In this document: in pieces, positions 12,949 to 25,249 of the stretch | How positions within the stretch are numbered: the first letter of the stretch is position 1 | Layout: every line of letters begins with the position of its first letter | Source: Branchiostoma floridae | Lineage: Eukaryota; Chordata; Leptocardii; Amphioxiformes; Branchiostomatidae | Assembly: GCF_000003815.2 (NCBI RefSeq) | Contig: NC_049988.1 | Coordinates: 3,839,765-3,903,764 of the forward strand | Length of the DNA stretch: 64,000 bases | Reading direction: 5' to 3' | Notes under the pieces: generated by a model | Database searches by the model: none | Told to the model about the DNA's origin: nothing | The model's input: the letters and a program-made list of their open reading frames with translations, nothing else | Translations under genes and position numbers: made by a program

Positions 12949-13619
12949 GTTCATACTAGGATTCGCATATCCGGATATATCCAGATACGGCGGAAATCTG
13001 GATATATCCATTTGCGTTCATACCAGGGTTAGACGAATCCAGATATTATTGTTTGTGTCCAAAATCAGATCCGGATATATCCTAATGACACCATCTGATG
13101 CTGCTTAGTGACGTCAAACGTAACTCTTAAAGTAGCTTTTGCTTTCGTGTAGCATGGTAATGATTTGAAAGAAGGAAATGCAACCAAAATGACGTAGTTT
13201 TTGCACGGCTACAAGTGCACGTCTTAACGCCGTACTAGAAAACTTTAAAAAACTTTAAAACTTTATTCTTAACTGACTGTTCTAGAATGTTCTTTAGAAC
13301 AGGTGGTTGTACCTGCCAGGTGGGAACACCTGCGACGCAGTCCGTTGCCTCAGCCTTACCATGCTACACCAAAGCAAACGCTAGTTAAGAGTTAAGTTTG
13401 ACGTCAGATCCAACAGCGAATCCGGATACGTGAATCCTATTGTGTTCATACCAGGGTTCACCCCGCAGCGAATCCGGATAAATCCACCTCCAGATGTGGA
13501 TTCGGCATATCCGGATATATCCCATAAAGATCAGGATTCGGACCGTTCATACGAGGGTTCGCGAATCCGGATTCACCGCGAAATAGGATTTATCTGGATA
13601 CGCGAATCCAAGTATGAAC
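12949..13619. mobile_element. foldback/palindromic element with TCCGGATA repeats
   Basis: It begins GTTCATACTAGGATTCGC and ends with the complement (GCGAATCCAAGTATGAAC). Beneath the ends, GTTCATACCAGGGTT and GAATCCGGATA recur several times in both orientations. The inner part is also self-complementary: GACGTCAAACGTAACTCTTAA near 13110 pairs with TTAAGAGTTAAGTTTGACGTC near 13385, and TAGCATGGTAA near 13151 pairs with TTACCATGCTA near 13357. No convincing target duplication or open frame is seen. Confidence 0.65.
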
Positions 13620-13871
13620 GGGGTGTTTTAAAAGCATTAAGCTACACTTGCCCTGTTATAGTTCTTAACTTGGGACCCCAACCTTCTGACACTTCTTTGT
13701 TAGCCCAAGACTAAGGAATCTAACACTCCAATGATTTGGTGTCCGTAGCATCTTCAGATCAAAAGATACATAAAACTTCATTAATTATGAAAATTAGCAG
13801 TCACTTAACACAATTGCTGTCTAATTATATTCATCTTCACTTAAACTACCTCTGGCTCAGCTTTAAAGTAT

Positions 13872-14067
13872 GGCTTAGGTTCCCGGAATTCTGCAGAATT
13901 CTGGCTTAGCTTCCCAGAATTCTGCAGAATTCTGGCTCAGGTTTCCCAGAATTCTGCAGAATTCTGGCTTAGGCTCCCAGAATTCTGCAGAATTCTGGCT
14001 CCAGTTCCCAGAATTCTGCAGAATTCTGGCTCCAGTTCCCAGAATTCTGCAGAATTCTGCAGAATTG
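13872..14067. repeat. minisatellite, ~32-bp unit with palindromic core
   Basis: Six tandem units, each containing the perfect palindrome CAGAATTCTGCAGAATTCTG joined by GGCTTAGGTTCC-like or GGCTCCAGTTCC-like linkers. The last unit has an extra CAGAATT. Each unit can form its own cruciform arm. Confidence 0.9.
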
Positions 14068-14500
14068 GGCTAATCCCCAGGGGGTCATCAATGGCTGCTA
14101 CGTATTCTTAACCTCATTTTTACCTAACATATGCGATATTAAGCCTTTGGGGTTAAAGGTTGCTGAAATACGAGAGGTTGTCCCAAATTAAACCGGGATT
14201 CCCAAATTAAACCGGAGGGTGAATGTACATTGTACTTGTCGCAACCTAAATAACGTCAAAGTCAAATACATGTAGGTCATCTCCTCTTTTGGTACAACAA
14301 AACAATCCTTCAAACCTCGAGCATTGAAACAATTATCAAACTCTAAGAGCTGTTATGCTTCACGAGAATTAATAAATATGCATCTCATAAAATTGCATTG
14401 TATGATTGTTGTATTTTGGAGCAGATATGTCAATCTTATCTAACTGTTCTGTAGAACTGTGAAACGTATTAAATTGCGTTGACATATACTGTGATAAGGG

Positions 14501-15335
14501 TAACATGCATTGGCATAATACCGGTCATAAGCCTTATACCGGTCGATTAAAAATAGTGGAACTTAAAGAGATCGACACATGCAACAATAGTTATTTCTGA
14601 GGTATGCACACTTCAGACATCTAGGTGTCCAATACATAATTTACAAATCGGGGCAGGCGAGCTCGTCGTGGGACAAACACACTGTCACGTTCATCGCCAG
14701 ATTTGTAGATAATAATCACATGTGCTCACGGCACAAGACGAGCATGATTCAACAGCAATCTTGAATTTCTTTTGGTGACCTACAACTCGTGTAAAAGTGT
14801 GAGGAACCGTTGCATTCTCGCCCGGATCTACGGCTGAATGGGTCAAATTGAACGTACGCCGCCATTTTCCCGCCATTTTTAATGCTACGGCCAGCAGTAA
14901 AGTTTTACGTCATAGCGGTTGTGACGGACCAAAATTAAATGAAAATTCTTGTCAGTATACGCCCATTTTCTCATGACTTTTTGTATGCTCATGCAGATTT
15001 TTGTTTTGTGCAACTACTAACAGGAAAGAAAGGAACAACAGAGGATGAATAAAGGTACATAGCGGCATTTAATTGTGCCGTGTTTCGTTCGACCGGTATA
15101 GTGCACCCCCTTCCAACCACGCGCCCGTTCTCCATGCAATTCCGCGGTGTGTTCCAATTACGATATTATGTTTTTAGCAGGACCAGAGAGACAAAATAAT
15201 TTACACAGAAGAAGTGGCAAAGGTAAGCTGTAACAGCAACATGTAACTGGAGAAAATGATGCGTTGATCATTTGCCAAATTAGCATTGCTTGAGAAATTG
15301 CAGTAAACCGACCGGTATTATGCCAATGGATGTTA
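14501..15335 (-). mobile_element. TAACAT-ended DNA element, copy 1
   Basis: The left end reads TAACATGCATTGGCATAATA followed by CCGGTC. The right end is its near-perfect complement, giving 26-bp inverted termini. If the outer TA is counted as target site, this fits a TA-targeting Tc1/mariner-like family. The interior carries an open frame of 61 codons on the minus strand (14691-14876, starting MAGKWRRTFNL) that is also open in copy 2. Compared with copy 2 it lacks about 65 bp near 14650. No transposase domain is visible. Confidence 0.75.
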
Positions 15336-15783
15336 AGCATTCCTGTAAATATTCAACAAATTTCATGACTGTTAACGTTACTATAATATTGAATATTGTG
15401 ACATGCAATTTTATTTTTCAATATTCAAAGTGAAAGTGAAAAGGTCACAGCCAAATTTGTTTCTTTTTTCAATGGTGAAACTTACAAAATGTATATTCCG
15501 TTGACAACAATCATTACCAACTGCAGTCAAACTTGTCCTAAGGGACCAAGCAAAAATGGTGGTTTCTCCCAACAAGTTGGTTGGTTGGTCGGATGAATAA
15601 TGGTATTATAATGGTAATCATGGTTAGGAAGAAAAACAGATGCCAGAAATGCTTTTTTTATTATATCTTTTATTATATAACTTTTTAATAGCCTACAACA
15701 GGCCCTCCTGAGGGGGTGCGGGGACCGTAGAATTCGGCAAAAAAATCGGGAAATTGGCCTGAGGAGTCAGTTTACATGTACGC

Positions 15784-16342
15784 TTAGGCCACAACAATTT
15801 AATTTCTTGGTTCACGGATTCGCTCGCTTCTAATTTATGGAAAAAAAATAAAAATAAAAATTACCACTCAGCAAAATTTTCACCATTAATGAAACCATTC
15901 ACCAACTTTCTGGTGTTATACAGTATAGCAAATTGGCCTTTATATTCTAAGCTCCTTAAAATGTGAAGAATTCATGAAGAATGCGACAAACATAAAAACT
16001 GACACTACTTTTGTAATTTTGAACGAACAGGTGTAGCCTGGGTACCATTCTCCGCGGTCGGCTTTGGGGAGCTTCTGTCAGCCTGTTTGATTAGCTGCCC
16101 TTTGAGATTTCGCCTATAGAGCTTGTAGCCGGCCTTTTCAATTTACCCCTCCCGTACTGTACAGTAATAGTGTTTTTGTACTTTTTTCAAGCTGAAAACT
16201 TTTTATTCTTTATGTTTTGGATTAGCCCTTACCTTTACCCTAACCATTTTACAATTTTCATTTTTATTTCTATTTCGCCCTCTCGCTCCATATTCTTTAT
16301 GAAAAAATCCGTGAACCAAGAAATTAAATTGGTGTGGCCTTA
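15784..16342. mobile_element. AAGGCCAC-ended element, copy A
   Basis: The ends are TTAGGCCACAACAATTTAAT and, on the other strand, TAAGGCCACACCAATTTAAT, continuing into TTCTTGGTTCACGGATT. It is closely related to copy B at 19783-20146, but it has about 125 extra bases around 16034-16160. It is non-coding. Confidence 0.8.
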
Positions 16343-18000
16343 GATTCATGTTTCTGACCGACTCTTCTGGTAGAATATCTCCGTAAATTATTCTCCCTAT
16401 AATGGCACAATTGCCTTGTACATGTACAACAAGGTCAAGCAGATACAATGTACAACTCACCTTGACAAGCACAAGCTACATGACTGTATAAGATACAACG
16501 CTTCAGAAATCTATAACATATCAATTTATTAAGCTAAAAAAAAATGGTTGACAAGAAGAAGTGACAAAAAATGCACTTGCCCCGTCCTGGATTCTTAGTA
16601 TATCACATAACTACAACTTACAAGGAAACTTAAAACGCTTGGATTTAAATAAAGACTGCTGTCTATAAGATGTACATACACACCTGAAAGTCAATGTACA
16701 CCTGGCAGAAATGCTTCCCAGATTCCTTGAAGTAGCTGAGCTAAAAATGACGGAGAACAATGTGTGGAGAACAATGACGGCTCGCCTCAGCGAACACTGA
16801 CATGCGGCAAAGATGATGATGATGATAGCTTAGTACAACAAAATGTACAGTGTATGCTGCACTAACCACCACAGATCAATATGATGACTGAGCTAGTAAA
16901 AGACTTAGTATGAGGAACGTTGCCTCCAGTCTTTAACCCCAACAAATGCTGTCGGGTATACAAATATATGCCCCACCTTTAAGGCCACTTTGTATTTGCA
17001 TGACACACTTCCTGGATTCCTAGAACTGTATACCACTGCAACGACGGATTCTCAAAGAACATGATACGCCTTGTATATGCTGTGCACACCCCATAAATGC
17101 CAGTATTGTGTAATATCACAAAACCATGAGCAAACGAAAAGCTTAGTTAAAGCATCTGTGAGCAACAGTTACTGTAAAGAACAACATGCACAACAAAAGG
17201 GTTAGGGTTAGTAACTTAAAGGCTCTGAGACTGAGAGCAAGGAAATGTAAAGAATAACACACCTCACCCACCATAGGCAAATATGACCACTGGTCCAAGA
17301 CAGAACCGGAGTTGTCTGTTTAACAGTAAACTGAAAGGCTGTCGCATGTGTGCTAGCCCGTAAATGCTTTCTGGATTCTTTTACAATCACATGACCACAA
17401 GACTAGGACTTAAAGACTCGCACTTGTCACAGTGCATTAACAACAACATCTCGCCTACACCATAAGCAAACATGACCATCTGTCAACAAGTAAGATGGTA
17501 TAAGATCTACTTTGCTTGATGCAATGCTAGTCTTCACTGTCTAAGTAGACACAGGTGGAGTAAAAACACATCATTCCAAAATGGTTTTTAGAAGTTTTGC
17601 CTTTTCATTGACGTCTACTCTAAAGATTTTCCCAAGTGCATGCTAACAATACAAGCTTGATCAAATCTTTGCCGTTTTCCAAAGAAAAACAAAATGTTCA
17701 GAAATTGTTGTGACTTATCATTGAACCATGCATCCGGGGAACAACCAAGAAACATTAATTGTGGGTAGAAGATCTAAGAAAACAGACTAGACAGAACTTT
17801 ACACCAACATTATTTATCCCCCCCCCCATACAAAAATATCTACTGGTTTGTCCCTTGGGAACTGTGGTAATCAACTCCAACTGCAAGTCCTAGGTTACGC
17901 CACTTAAAAAACAACAAACACCATTTAAAACACACCTGAAGTTCGAATGCCCGAATTCTCTCGCACTTGTCTAACAGTGCAGTCGTGCATGCAGACGAGC
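16343..18000. other. non-coding stretch with weak degenerate repeats
   Basis: No gene is recognised. Loosely repeated words such as CAAATATGACCACTGGTC (about 17278), CAAACATGACCATCTGTC (about 17468) and CCTGGATTC or CTGGATTCTT recur at irregular 200-300-bp spacing. This suggests an old, diverged tandem array. Confidence 0.3.
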
Positions 18001-18887
18001 TAACATCCATTGGCATAATACCGGTCGGTTTACTGCAATTTCTCAAGCAATGCTAATTTGGCAAATGATCAACGCATCATTTTCTCCAGTTACATGTTGC
18101 TGTTACAGCTTACCTTTGCCACTTCTTCTGTGTAAATTATTTTGTCTCTCTGGTCCTGCTAAAAACATAATATCGTAATTGGAACACACCGCGGAATTGC
18201 ACAAGAACGGGCGCGTGGTTGGAAGGGGGTGCACTATACCGGTCGAACGAAACACGGCACAATTACCTGCCGCTATGTACCTTTATACATCCTCTGTTGT
18301 TCCTTTCTTTCCTGTTAGTAGTTGCACAAAACAAAAATCTGCATGAGCATACAAAAGTCATGAGAAAATGGGCGTATACTGACAAGAATTTTCATTTAAT
18401 TTTGGTCCGTCACAACCGCTATGACGTAAAACTTTACTGCTGGCCGTAGCATTAAAAATGGCGGGAAAATGGCGGCGTACGTTCAATTTGACCCATTCAG
18501 CCGTAGATCCGGGCGATAATGCAACGGTTCCTCACACTTTTACACGAGTTGTAGGTCACCAAAAGAAATTCAAGATTGCTGTTGAATCATGCTCGTCTTG
18601 TGCCGTGAGCACATGTGATTATTATCTACAAATCTGGCGATGAACGTGACAGTGTGTTTGTCCCACGACGAGCTCGCCTGCCCCGAAAATGACCTGAAAA
18701 CTTTTGGCCTTGTTGTCTTCGAATGCATTGTTATCGATGCTTTGTAAATGATATATTGGACACCTAGATGTCTGAAGTGTGCATACCTCAGAAATAACTA
18801 TTGTTGCATGTGTAGATCTCTTTAAGTTCCACTATTTTTAATCGACCGGTATAAGGCTTATGACCGGTATTATGCCAATGCATGTTA
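18001..18887 (+). mobile_element. TAACAT-ended DNA element, copy 2 (inverted relative to copy 1)
   Basis: It starts TAACATCCATTGGCATAATA and ends ..ATTATGCCAATGCATGTTA. It is copy 1 in reverse orientation with high identity. It carries the same 61-codon frame (18458-18643; one visible difference is Asp for Glu near residue 20). Just upstream of that ATG are a CRE-like ATGACGTAAAA and two AAAATGGCGG words, which look like a promoter and first exon carried within the element. Confidence 0.75.
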
Positions 18888-19070
18888 CACCTGTGACAAA
18901 AGTCACAATATGATTATCATGTTTCTTTACAAGAATATGTACTTCAAATAAGTACTTAAGCCTGGATGCCAACCTTGTTCAGTCTGTTGCCATGTACGTC
19001 AACACTGTAACAATCAGTAGATCCTAGATAGTGGACTACACGAGAATTAGCTTTAGGGCAAACTGACGCA

Positions 19071-19683
19071 AAGGCCATGTTGATATGGTTATTTGGACGA
19101 CATCCCCTGGGAACGCCAAAATTGATGCGAACACACATTAAAAAAAGAAGTTTGGCCTCCCCAAAAAGTGGTCACTACAGGAACATTGAAAAATGACTGA
19201 ATGCAAAGAGTATGGATTCTCCAGTTTAGTTCTTTCACATTTTCTTTCTTTTTTTTGTTGCAATCTATTAAAGGCCATAAACTAATCTTGCAGCCGCTTT
19301 GTATGTAAATAAATTTTCAAAAACTGCATGGTTGAAAACTTTAATTTTCTATGGAAATGACCGAAAATTGTAGCCTCCGTTGCAGTCTTCGAACAGGGTT
19401 TTTTTGGGGGGGGGGGGCGAAGGGCGTGATGGTTTTCGATTTTTTTTTATGTTGGCTATGTTCTATTGTGCCAGGAAAGGGAGTTTGTCGAGGAAGGGGG
19501 TTTGCTGTGGGAAGAGCGTTTGCCACACAAGCGAGTTTCGCACCGTTTCAAACATAACCAACGTTGAAAATCGCAAGCCCCCCCCACACACAAAAAAGGC
19601 CCTGTTCGAAGACTGCAACAGATTGAACGAAAATTGATGCTCACGCGAATGTCATCCATATAATCAAATCAACATGGCCTTGG
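19071..19683. mobile_element. AAGGCCATGTTGAT-ended element, copy D
   Basis: The left end is AAGGCCATGTTGATATGGTT and the right end, reversed, is CAAGGCCATGTTGATTTGAT. It is related to the element at 50909-51781. The interior holds a second inverted pair, with GCAGTCTTCGAACAGGG near 19381 complementary to CCCTGTTCGAAGACTGC near 19602. It contains G- and C-runs but no gene. Confidence 0.7.
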
Positions 19684-19782
19684 TACAAACCTTGGAAGTA
19701 TAGTGGCATGCCTGGAGAGGGGGGTAATTCAGGGGGTTGGCCCTAACACACACAATTGGAGGTACTAAAAAATTATGATAAA

Positions 19783-20146
19783 TTAGGCCACACCAATTTA
19801 ATTTCTTGGTTCACGGATTCGCTCGCTCCTATTTTTTGGAAAAAAAAATAAAAATAAAAATTACCACTGAGCAAATTTTCACCATTAATGAAGCCATTCA
19901 CCAACTTTCTGGTATAGCAAACATAAAAACTGACACTACTTTTGTAGTTTTCAATGAACAGGTGCTGTTACTGTACAGTAATAGTGTTTTTGTACTTTTT
20001 TCAAGCTGAAAACTTTGTTTTGGATTAGCCCTTACCTTTACCCCAACCATTTTACAACTCTTATTTTTATTTTTACTTCGCCCTCTCGCTTCATAGTTTT
20101 TATGAAAAAATCCGTGAACCAAGAAATTAAATTGGTGTGGCCTTAG
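19783..20146. mobile_element. AAGGCCAC-ended element, copy B
   Basis: It has the same inverted ends as copy A (TTAGGCCACACCAATTTAAT and its complement) with a shorter interior. It includes the shared AAAAATAAAAATAAAAATTACCACT-type stretch. No coding potential. Confidence 0.82.
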
Positions 20147-20653
20147 TGTTCTAAAAGTAACAACAGTCTCCATTCCTTAATGAAATCCTCTCAGAATGCA
20201 TGCAGGAAATACCATTTCAAATGCTTGAATTTCAAAATTTTCGGAGGGTGCATGCCCCCATAGAATATAGAAAGATTGTGACCTTGACGCCAATCTACAG
20301 AAGAACCCCCCAAAACAAAGTCCTGATGGGCATGAAAAGAATAATGGCAACTCAATGGCGTCAGGTTCTAAATCAAATGAGAGAACCTTTTGTTAACAAT
20401 TTTTCAGGTTCAAATTTAATTTTCCTGACATTGATTAAAAGCCTTAACTAGTACTTAGCACTGTCAAAGGGCTATTATACATTTACACAGGGCTAAAAAT
20501 ACTGGGTGCACTTTTGTGTACAATAAAATAAAGCTGTGCACCTAATTTTTGCTTCAAAATTTTAAAAAAGAAATAGGTTGCTGCAGCCTTATGCCAGTAA
20601 GCAAAGCCCTTCAACTATAAAAAGTCTTGTAGGATTCATTGGCTTTATATTTA

Positions 20654-20804
20654 TCCAAGCAGATCTCACGGTGACGTGAGATAGTATCATAAGCTGGGTT
20701 TAGCCGTGGCATAAAACTTCTCTGCCAGCTTAACTCCTTCCCCTGCCCATGATACTATCTTAATAATATGCTACTATCTTATGCCACCGCGAGATCTGCT
20801 TGGA
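20654..20804. mobile_element. short palindromic MITE (TCCAAGCAGATCTC ends)
   Basis: TCCAAGCAGATCTCACGGTG at the left pairs with the complement of CACCGCGAGATCTGCTTGGA at the right. The middle also pairs (GATAGTATCAT with ATGATACTATC). The terminal word CCAAGCAGA is shared with the hAT-like MITEs at 7595 and 21904. No clear target duplication. Confidence 0.55.
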
Positions 20805-21041
20805 GATTAGCTTACTAGAGGAAGGGCCCATTTCCAAAGTATTTCCAGGCTTGTTCTGAACAAGTTCAAAATACAAAATGTGGTTCTGAACTTCTAAGAT
20901 AGTTCTGAACTAAGTTCACTAAAACTAGAAAAATAGTTTGATACAGGTAATGTAAAGAAACAAAAGTCATAAAAACATTCTGTCAGAAACAAAAGGTTGA
21001 TTTCTGACATACAACTAACTTAATGTGCCAAGTGGCTAGGG

Positions 21042-21199
21042 GTCGGTTTACATGAGGCCAAAAATGACTGGCATACCACAGCGTGCCATTTTCGTTTTTA
21101 CACGGGCAAAAAATGTGTCCTAGAACACACACTGTGCGTCGAACGTCATAGGACATTTTTAGGACAAGTCATTTTTTTACTTGTGTAAACCAGGCCTAA
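21042..21199. mobile_element. possible MITE with GGTTTACA ends
   Basis: GTCGGTTTACATGAGG at the left is loosely inverted relative to CTTGTGTAAACCAGGCC at the right. The interior words AAAATGACT and AGTCATTTTT, and TGTCCTAGAACACACACTG with GGACATTTTTAGGAC, also pair. The match is imperfect. Confidence 0.35.
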
Positions 21200-21481
21200 T
21201 ACATGCTGTATCTTAACAAAATTAACATGCTGCATGCGCAGGTTCTAGTACAAAGTCACCAGTGTAACAACAGGTGATTAATGACAGTAATAAATAACAA
21301 TATGTCTCTGTGCACAAACAATACAATTATCATTTAATTAAAGTCTGAGACATTGACAAAGACCTTTGGAATTGGGTCTGATTGTTTTAAATCATTACAA
21401 TCTACACTGACTGCCTGTTTCAATACCTGGCAGTCAATAGTAATGTGCGAACGCTTGCTGCTAAACAAACAAGACCATATA

Positions 21482-22121
21482 CAGGGCTTTAAATACCACC
21501 TGCATATGCAGGTTATAAATTAGTGCAGGTAAAATTAAAGCTCTGCACGTATTCCTGATGTCTACCTGTACCTCACCTGCTAAAGCTAAAGCTAAAGTTG
21601 CCATGCATCACATTGTGATAACCTGCACTGGTCCACGAACTGGGTGTATACAATCATGTACACATGTATATACACAATGTACATTTGTACATGTTTTACG
21701 AACTTTTACTAGCTGCATTGACTATTACCACCTATGACGTATAAAAGAAATGATGGCAATAGTTTATGGATGTACAAAATGTATTTAACTCAGTATGATC
21801 AATTCTTCCTAAATTCTGAGTGGTGCAGGTAAAATTTGACTGGTGCAGGTAATTTCCAATGTTACCTGCACCTGCACAGGTATGCAGAAATAAAGTATTT
21901 AGATACTCTCCAAGCAGAGGTTAGGCTGCGGCTGTTTTTTTGAGGTTTTTTTTGTTCGTTTTTATCGGGCTTTCTATTTTTTTTATATCTTGCTGTGTCA
22001 AAACCTGGCGTACTTCAAGAAAAATGACAAAATAGAAAGCCCGATAAAAAGGACTAAAAAAAAACGTTAAAAAAACAGCCAGAGCCTAACCTCTGCTTGG
22101 AGAGTAGTATTTAGAGCCCTA
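21482..22121. mobile_element. CAGGGCTTTAAATAC-ended hAT-like element, interrupted
   Basis: The left end is CAGGGCTTTAAATACC. The right end, GTATTTAGAGCCCT, lies just past an inserted MITE (21904-22106). The interior repeats ACCTGCA and TGCAGGTAA in both orientations. CAGGG termini are typical of hAT elements. No target duplication is obvious and no transposase is present. Confidence 0.6.
21904..22106. mobile_element. hAT-like palindromic MITE, copy 2, nested
   Basis: Second copy of the 7595-7783 family (TACTCTCCAAGCAGAGGTTA ends). It is flanked by GTATTTAGA on both sides (21895-21903 and 22107-22115), a 9-bp match that is the duplicated right terminus of the host CAGGG element. The order of insertion can therefore be read directly. 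Confidence 0.88.
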
Positions 22122-22674
22122 ATGTAGGATTTTGTCTCAAATATAGACATTTCAAAAAGCTTCTGAGACTAAACTTTGGAATAGTATACTGTAATGTAAA
22201 CAATAAGTAAGTTTGTACTTACGGTTGAAGAGTCAAAGTAAAATCAAAGCACCATTCAGGCACAATATACTACCACTGGTACTGTAGTACCATTACCACT
22301 ACTACTACTAGTACTAGACAAAAATACAGTGTCCTGCAATACCTCAATGCTACCTCTTAGGTCATAACTAGATTTGTTCCACTCATTATGATCATGGTAA
22401 CTCTAGAGTACGTTTGTAATTGTCTGGTGAAAAACACAACCAGCATGGTACAAAGTTTCCGACTAATGCCCTCAGTAAATGAAGCAAAAAATGTTTACTT
22501 TGTTGAAAAACAGAGAGTTGTACTTGGAGCAGCATGTGTGCCATATTTGTTTGTTCTGACTTGGCTGTATAAACACCATCCGGTAGAACCAAATTCAAAG
22601 TTATTATCAGAAGTAGCATCTACCACTCTATGGATCGTTGGTCAAGATATAGAAATTTACAGGAGATAGGAGTC

Positions 22675-23024
22675 CAGGGTTCTAGCTAGTGCAATTTAGC
22701 GTAGTGGGCCACTACGCTATAATTTGTGACCATTTGTGACTACGCTAAAACTGAGGGCCACTTCACTAATTTTCAGCTAGTGTAGTGGTGCTTTGCTATC
22801 ACTTGCTTGTTCAACAATGTCTAATCAATGTCTGAACAATGAGAAATGATGATATGCCACTCAAGACTGACCAAGAAATCCTTCATATTACTGTGGTGTT
22901 AACAGAGTGACAACTTTTAACCCTACATTTTCAAGACCCCTCTTCCACACCAATCTCCTGATTGGTCGCTTTGCTACCATGCCATTCCCACTACACTAAA
23001 ATGAAATGCTGGCTATAGAACCTG
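22675..23024. mobile_element. CAGGGTTCTAGC-ended hAT-like MITE
   Basis: It begins CAGGGTTCTAGCTAG and ends GGCTATAGAACCTG. The flanks share GAGTC (22670-22674 and 23025-23029). CACTACGCT and TAGCGTAGTG words repeat in both orientations inside. It resembles the termini of the elements at 34354 and 47657. Confidence 0.65.
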
Positions 23025-23234
23025 GAGTCAGTATTGGTAGGTCCAGTACTGACTCCTGTGGCCCGCCGACTTCCCATTCATTATTTGTCAAATTTCTACT
23101 GTTTGACCAATGATCCACAGAGCCAGGTAGAGGCTATATAGAATATGGCTCTGCCATCTAATTCATATATTTGGGGGACATTGCGATTCTATCATGTTAT
23201 CATCCAAAACCATAACGGAGATGAAAATATCATT

Positions 23235-23460
23235 GATGGCTGAGTGGTTGCTTAGAAGTTAGATCAGTCACAGGATCAAAAGGTCATGGGTTCAATTCCA
23301 GTGACACCCCAGCCAGGTACTTCTTTCAAGGTATAGGGTACCTGACTTGGAATTCAGTTGGGGTATTAACCTGGTAACCAATTACCAGTCACTCACTATT
23401 TAAAGGTACTAGGAGTGTTTCTCACCTGCTCAGTTTATTAGCACAAGTCAAGTCAAGTCA
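23235..23460 (+). repeat. tRNA-derived SINE
   Basis: The head has a pol III A box (TGGCTGAGTGG, about 23237) and a B box (GGGTTCAATTCC, about 23288) at tRNA-like spacing. A non-tRNA body follows. The end is placed approximately at a short GTCAA repeat. Confidence 0.6.
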
Positions 23461-24809
23461 AAGGTCATTGCAGAACAACTGACATGGGTATATACATTGT
23501 AATGTAAGGAAAAGTGATGTACAAATGTATAATGCAATGTATGACAATGAATACATAAATCTAATACTGTCAGTACATGTAGATTCTAGGCTACAATATT
23601 GGAAGAAGACACATTGTGTAATAAAGTGTAATGTTTAAGTGTATCAGACTACTTGCTATTACTACAAACTACAGGTAGGTTCTATGTCATACAATATTGA
23701 AAGGAGACACAATGAAAAGCTATTATGTCTAACGTTAGTATATACATGTTGATTTTTATCTTAGATTATACTATATTTATTCTACTTAAGGTTTCTTTTC
23801 TTCTTCAGCACACACTGTTCCAGCCCGTTTGGAGGCAGAAGAAACGGTGTAAACAGTACTAGTGTAACTAAAGTACCTCATACATTTACTTAACATTACA
23901 TACATAGGAAATATAAAAAGGTTTTAGAATGCACCATTCTTCACATATTGTGCCATTGGGCCGGGTTTCCCAACTGGACAGGACTGTTTTTTCCGAAAAC
24001 CCTTCAAAACCTGAGATTTTGCAAAATCTGTTGTCAGGGCTGAGGCATTGAGAATTAAAAACAGAAACTGCATCTACTAGTAAAGTTAGATAGAATATTG
24101 AGTGTTATTTGCCCTGAAATTACTGTAAATCTTGAAATACTTGATTTAAAATTTATTTTTGAAGTTTTCACCTCTCGGAACCATAAAATTATAGTAACAT
24201 GTGTGACTGACCATATGTATTAAGAACTTCAAACAAGACAGAAGAAAATATGTAGTGTCCCCTATTTTGAATTAAGTCCCCGCAAGTGCAACTAAATGGA
24301 TTTAACGTTACAGTAAATTAATTTGCATGGTGTGTAAGTATTTACGTCCATTTTTAGCTAGACTATTAATAAAGCTTTTAAATTCCCGGTGTTTAAACTC
24401 AACTATGATAAAACCATCTGAGGGGAAAACACATGACAACTAGTTAACGAAATTATGCCTCTGATCAAATCGCGAAAAAGGCAAACGTCAGCATAAATAA
24501 GTAAACAGTCCCACAGATTTGTAAATATCGATCTTTGGCCTAGATTTGTAACGTTAAAATAAAGCGCAAGAGAAGAAATCAAGCAGAATTTGTGAACAAA
24601 CAGTTATACAATACCTTTTCAGTCATTCGTACATCTAGTCAGTTGTTTCAGAAGTTGTTGGTTCGGTGTAAAAAGAAGGAAAGCATGATCACAAACATCA
24701 AGTGATCAAGGCCAGGCCCACATGGTAGAGCTTCCGCGGGGTCAAAATACAATCAGTATCAGGGATCAACCGTTGTGCACAGCAACTAACCCTGACTGTC
24801 AATCACAAT

Positions 24810-25249
24810 TAGCAGTTCAACCAATGATAGCATGGCAATTAGTGGTTCGACCAATGAGACTGTGGCTATATGTTTGTCATTTAATTGCAATTTTGTGTTC
24901 TCTATCAATGTTGCATTTCTACGTTTTGATGGAGGTGTGCGGGAATGGGTCGGTAAAAACAATGAGGTTAAAAAAGTTTTTTAACCTCCTTGGTAAAAAT
25001 TTGAACTTCCAAAAATTTTTATCCCAATGTTCTGATTTTGCAATAATATTCAAATGATACTCATGTCTTGACAATGATTTTATGTCTTAGAATCATGGAA
25101 ATGTGTGCTTCAAAGAAACTTCCCAAAAAAACTAATATTTCAGTCAAAGACGTTGACGCCATATAATTTTTCTTCAATCTATAAATAGACATCAGAGAAT
25201 GAACACCCCCAAATGAACGAAAAATGTACTGTCCCTAATTTTGTGGGTT
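24810..25249. promoter_or_regulatory. possible upstream promoter region of EFTUD2
   Basis: Two CCAAT boxes in direct-repeat context (GTTCAACCAATGA near 24816 and GGTTCGACCAATGAG near 24845) lie 400-500 bp upstream of the candidate untranslated first exon. No TATA box is evident. The placement is an inference from position and motifs only. Confidence 0.3.

Noticed and set aside
24722-25057. 111-codon plus-strand frame upstream of EFTUD2
   Set aside because: Composition is not protein-like, it overlaps the CCAAT-containing promoter candidate, and no family is recognised.
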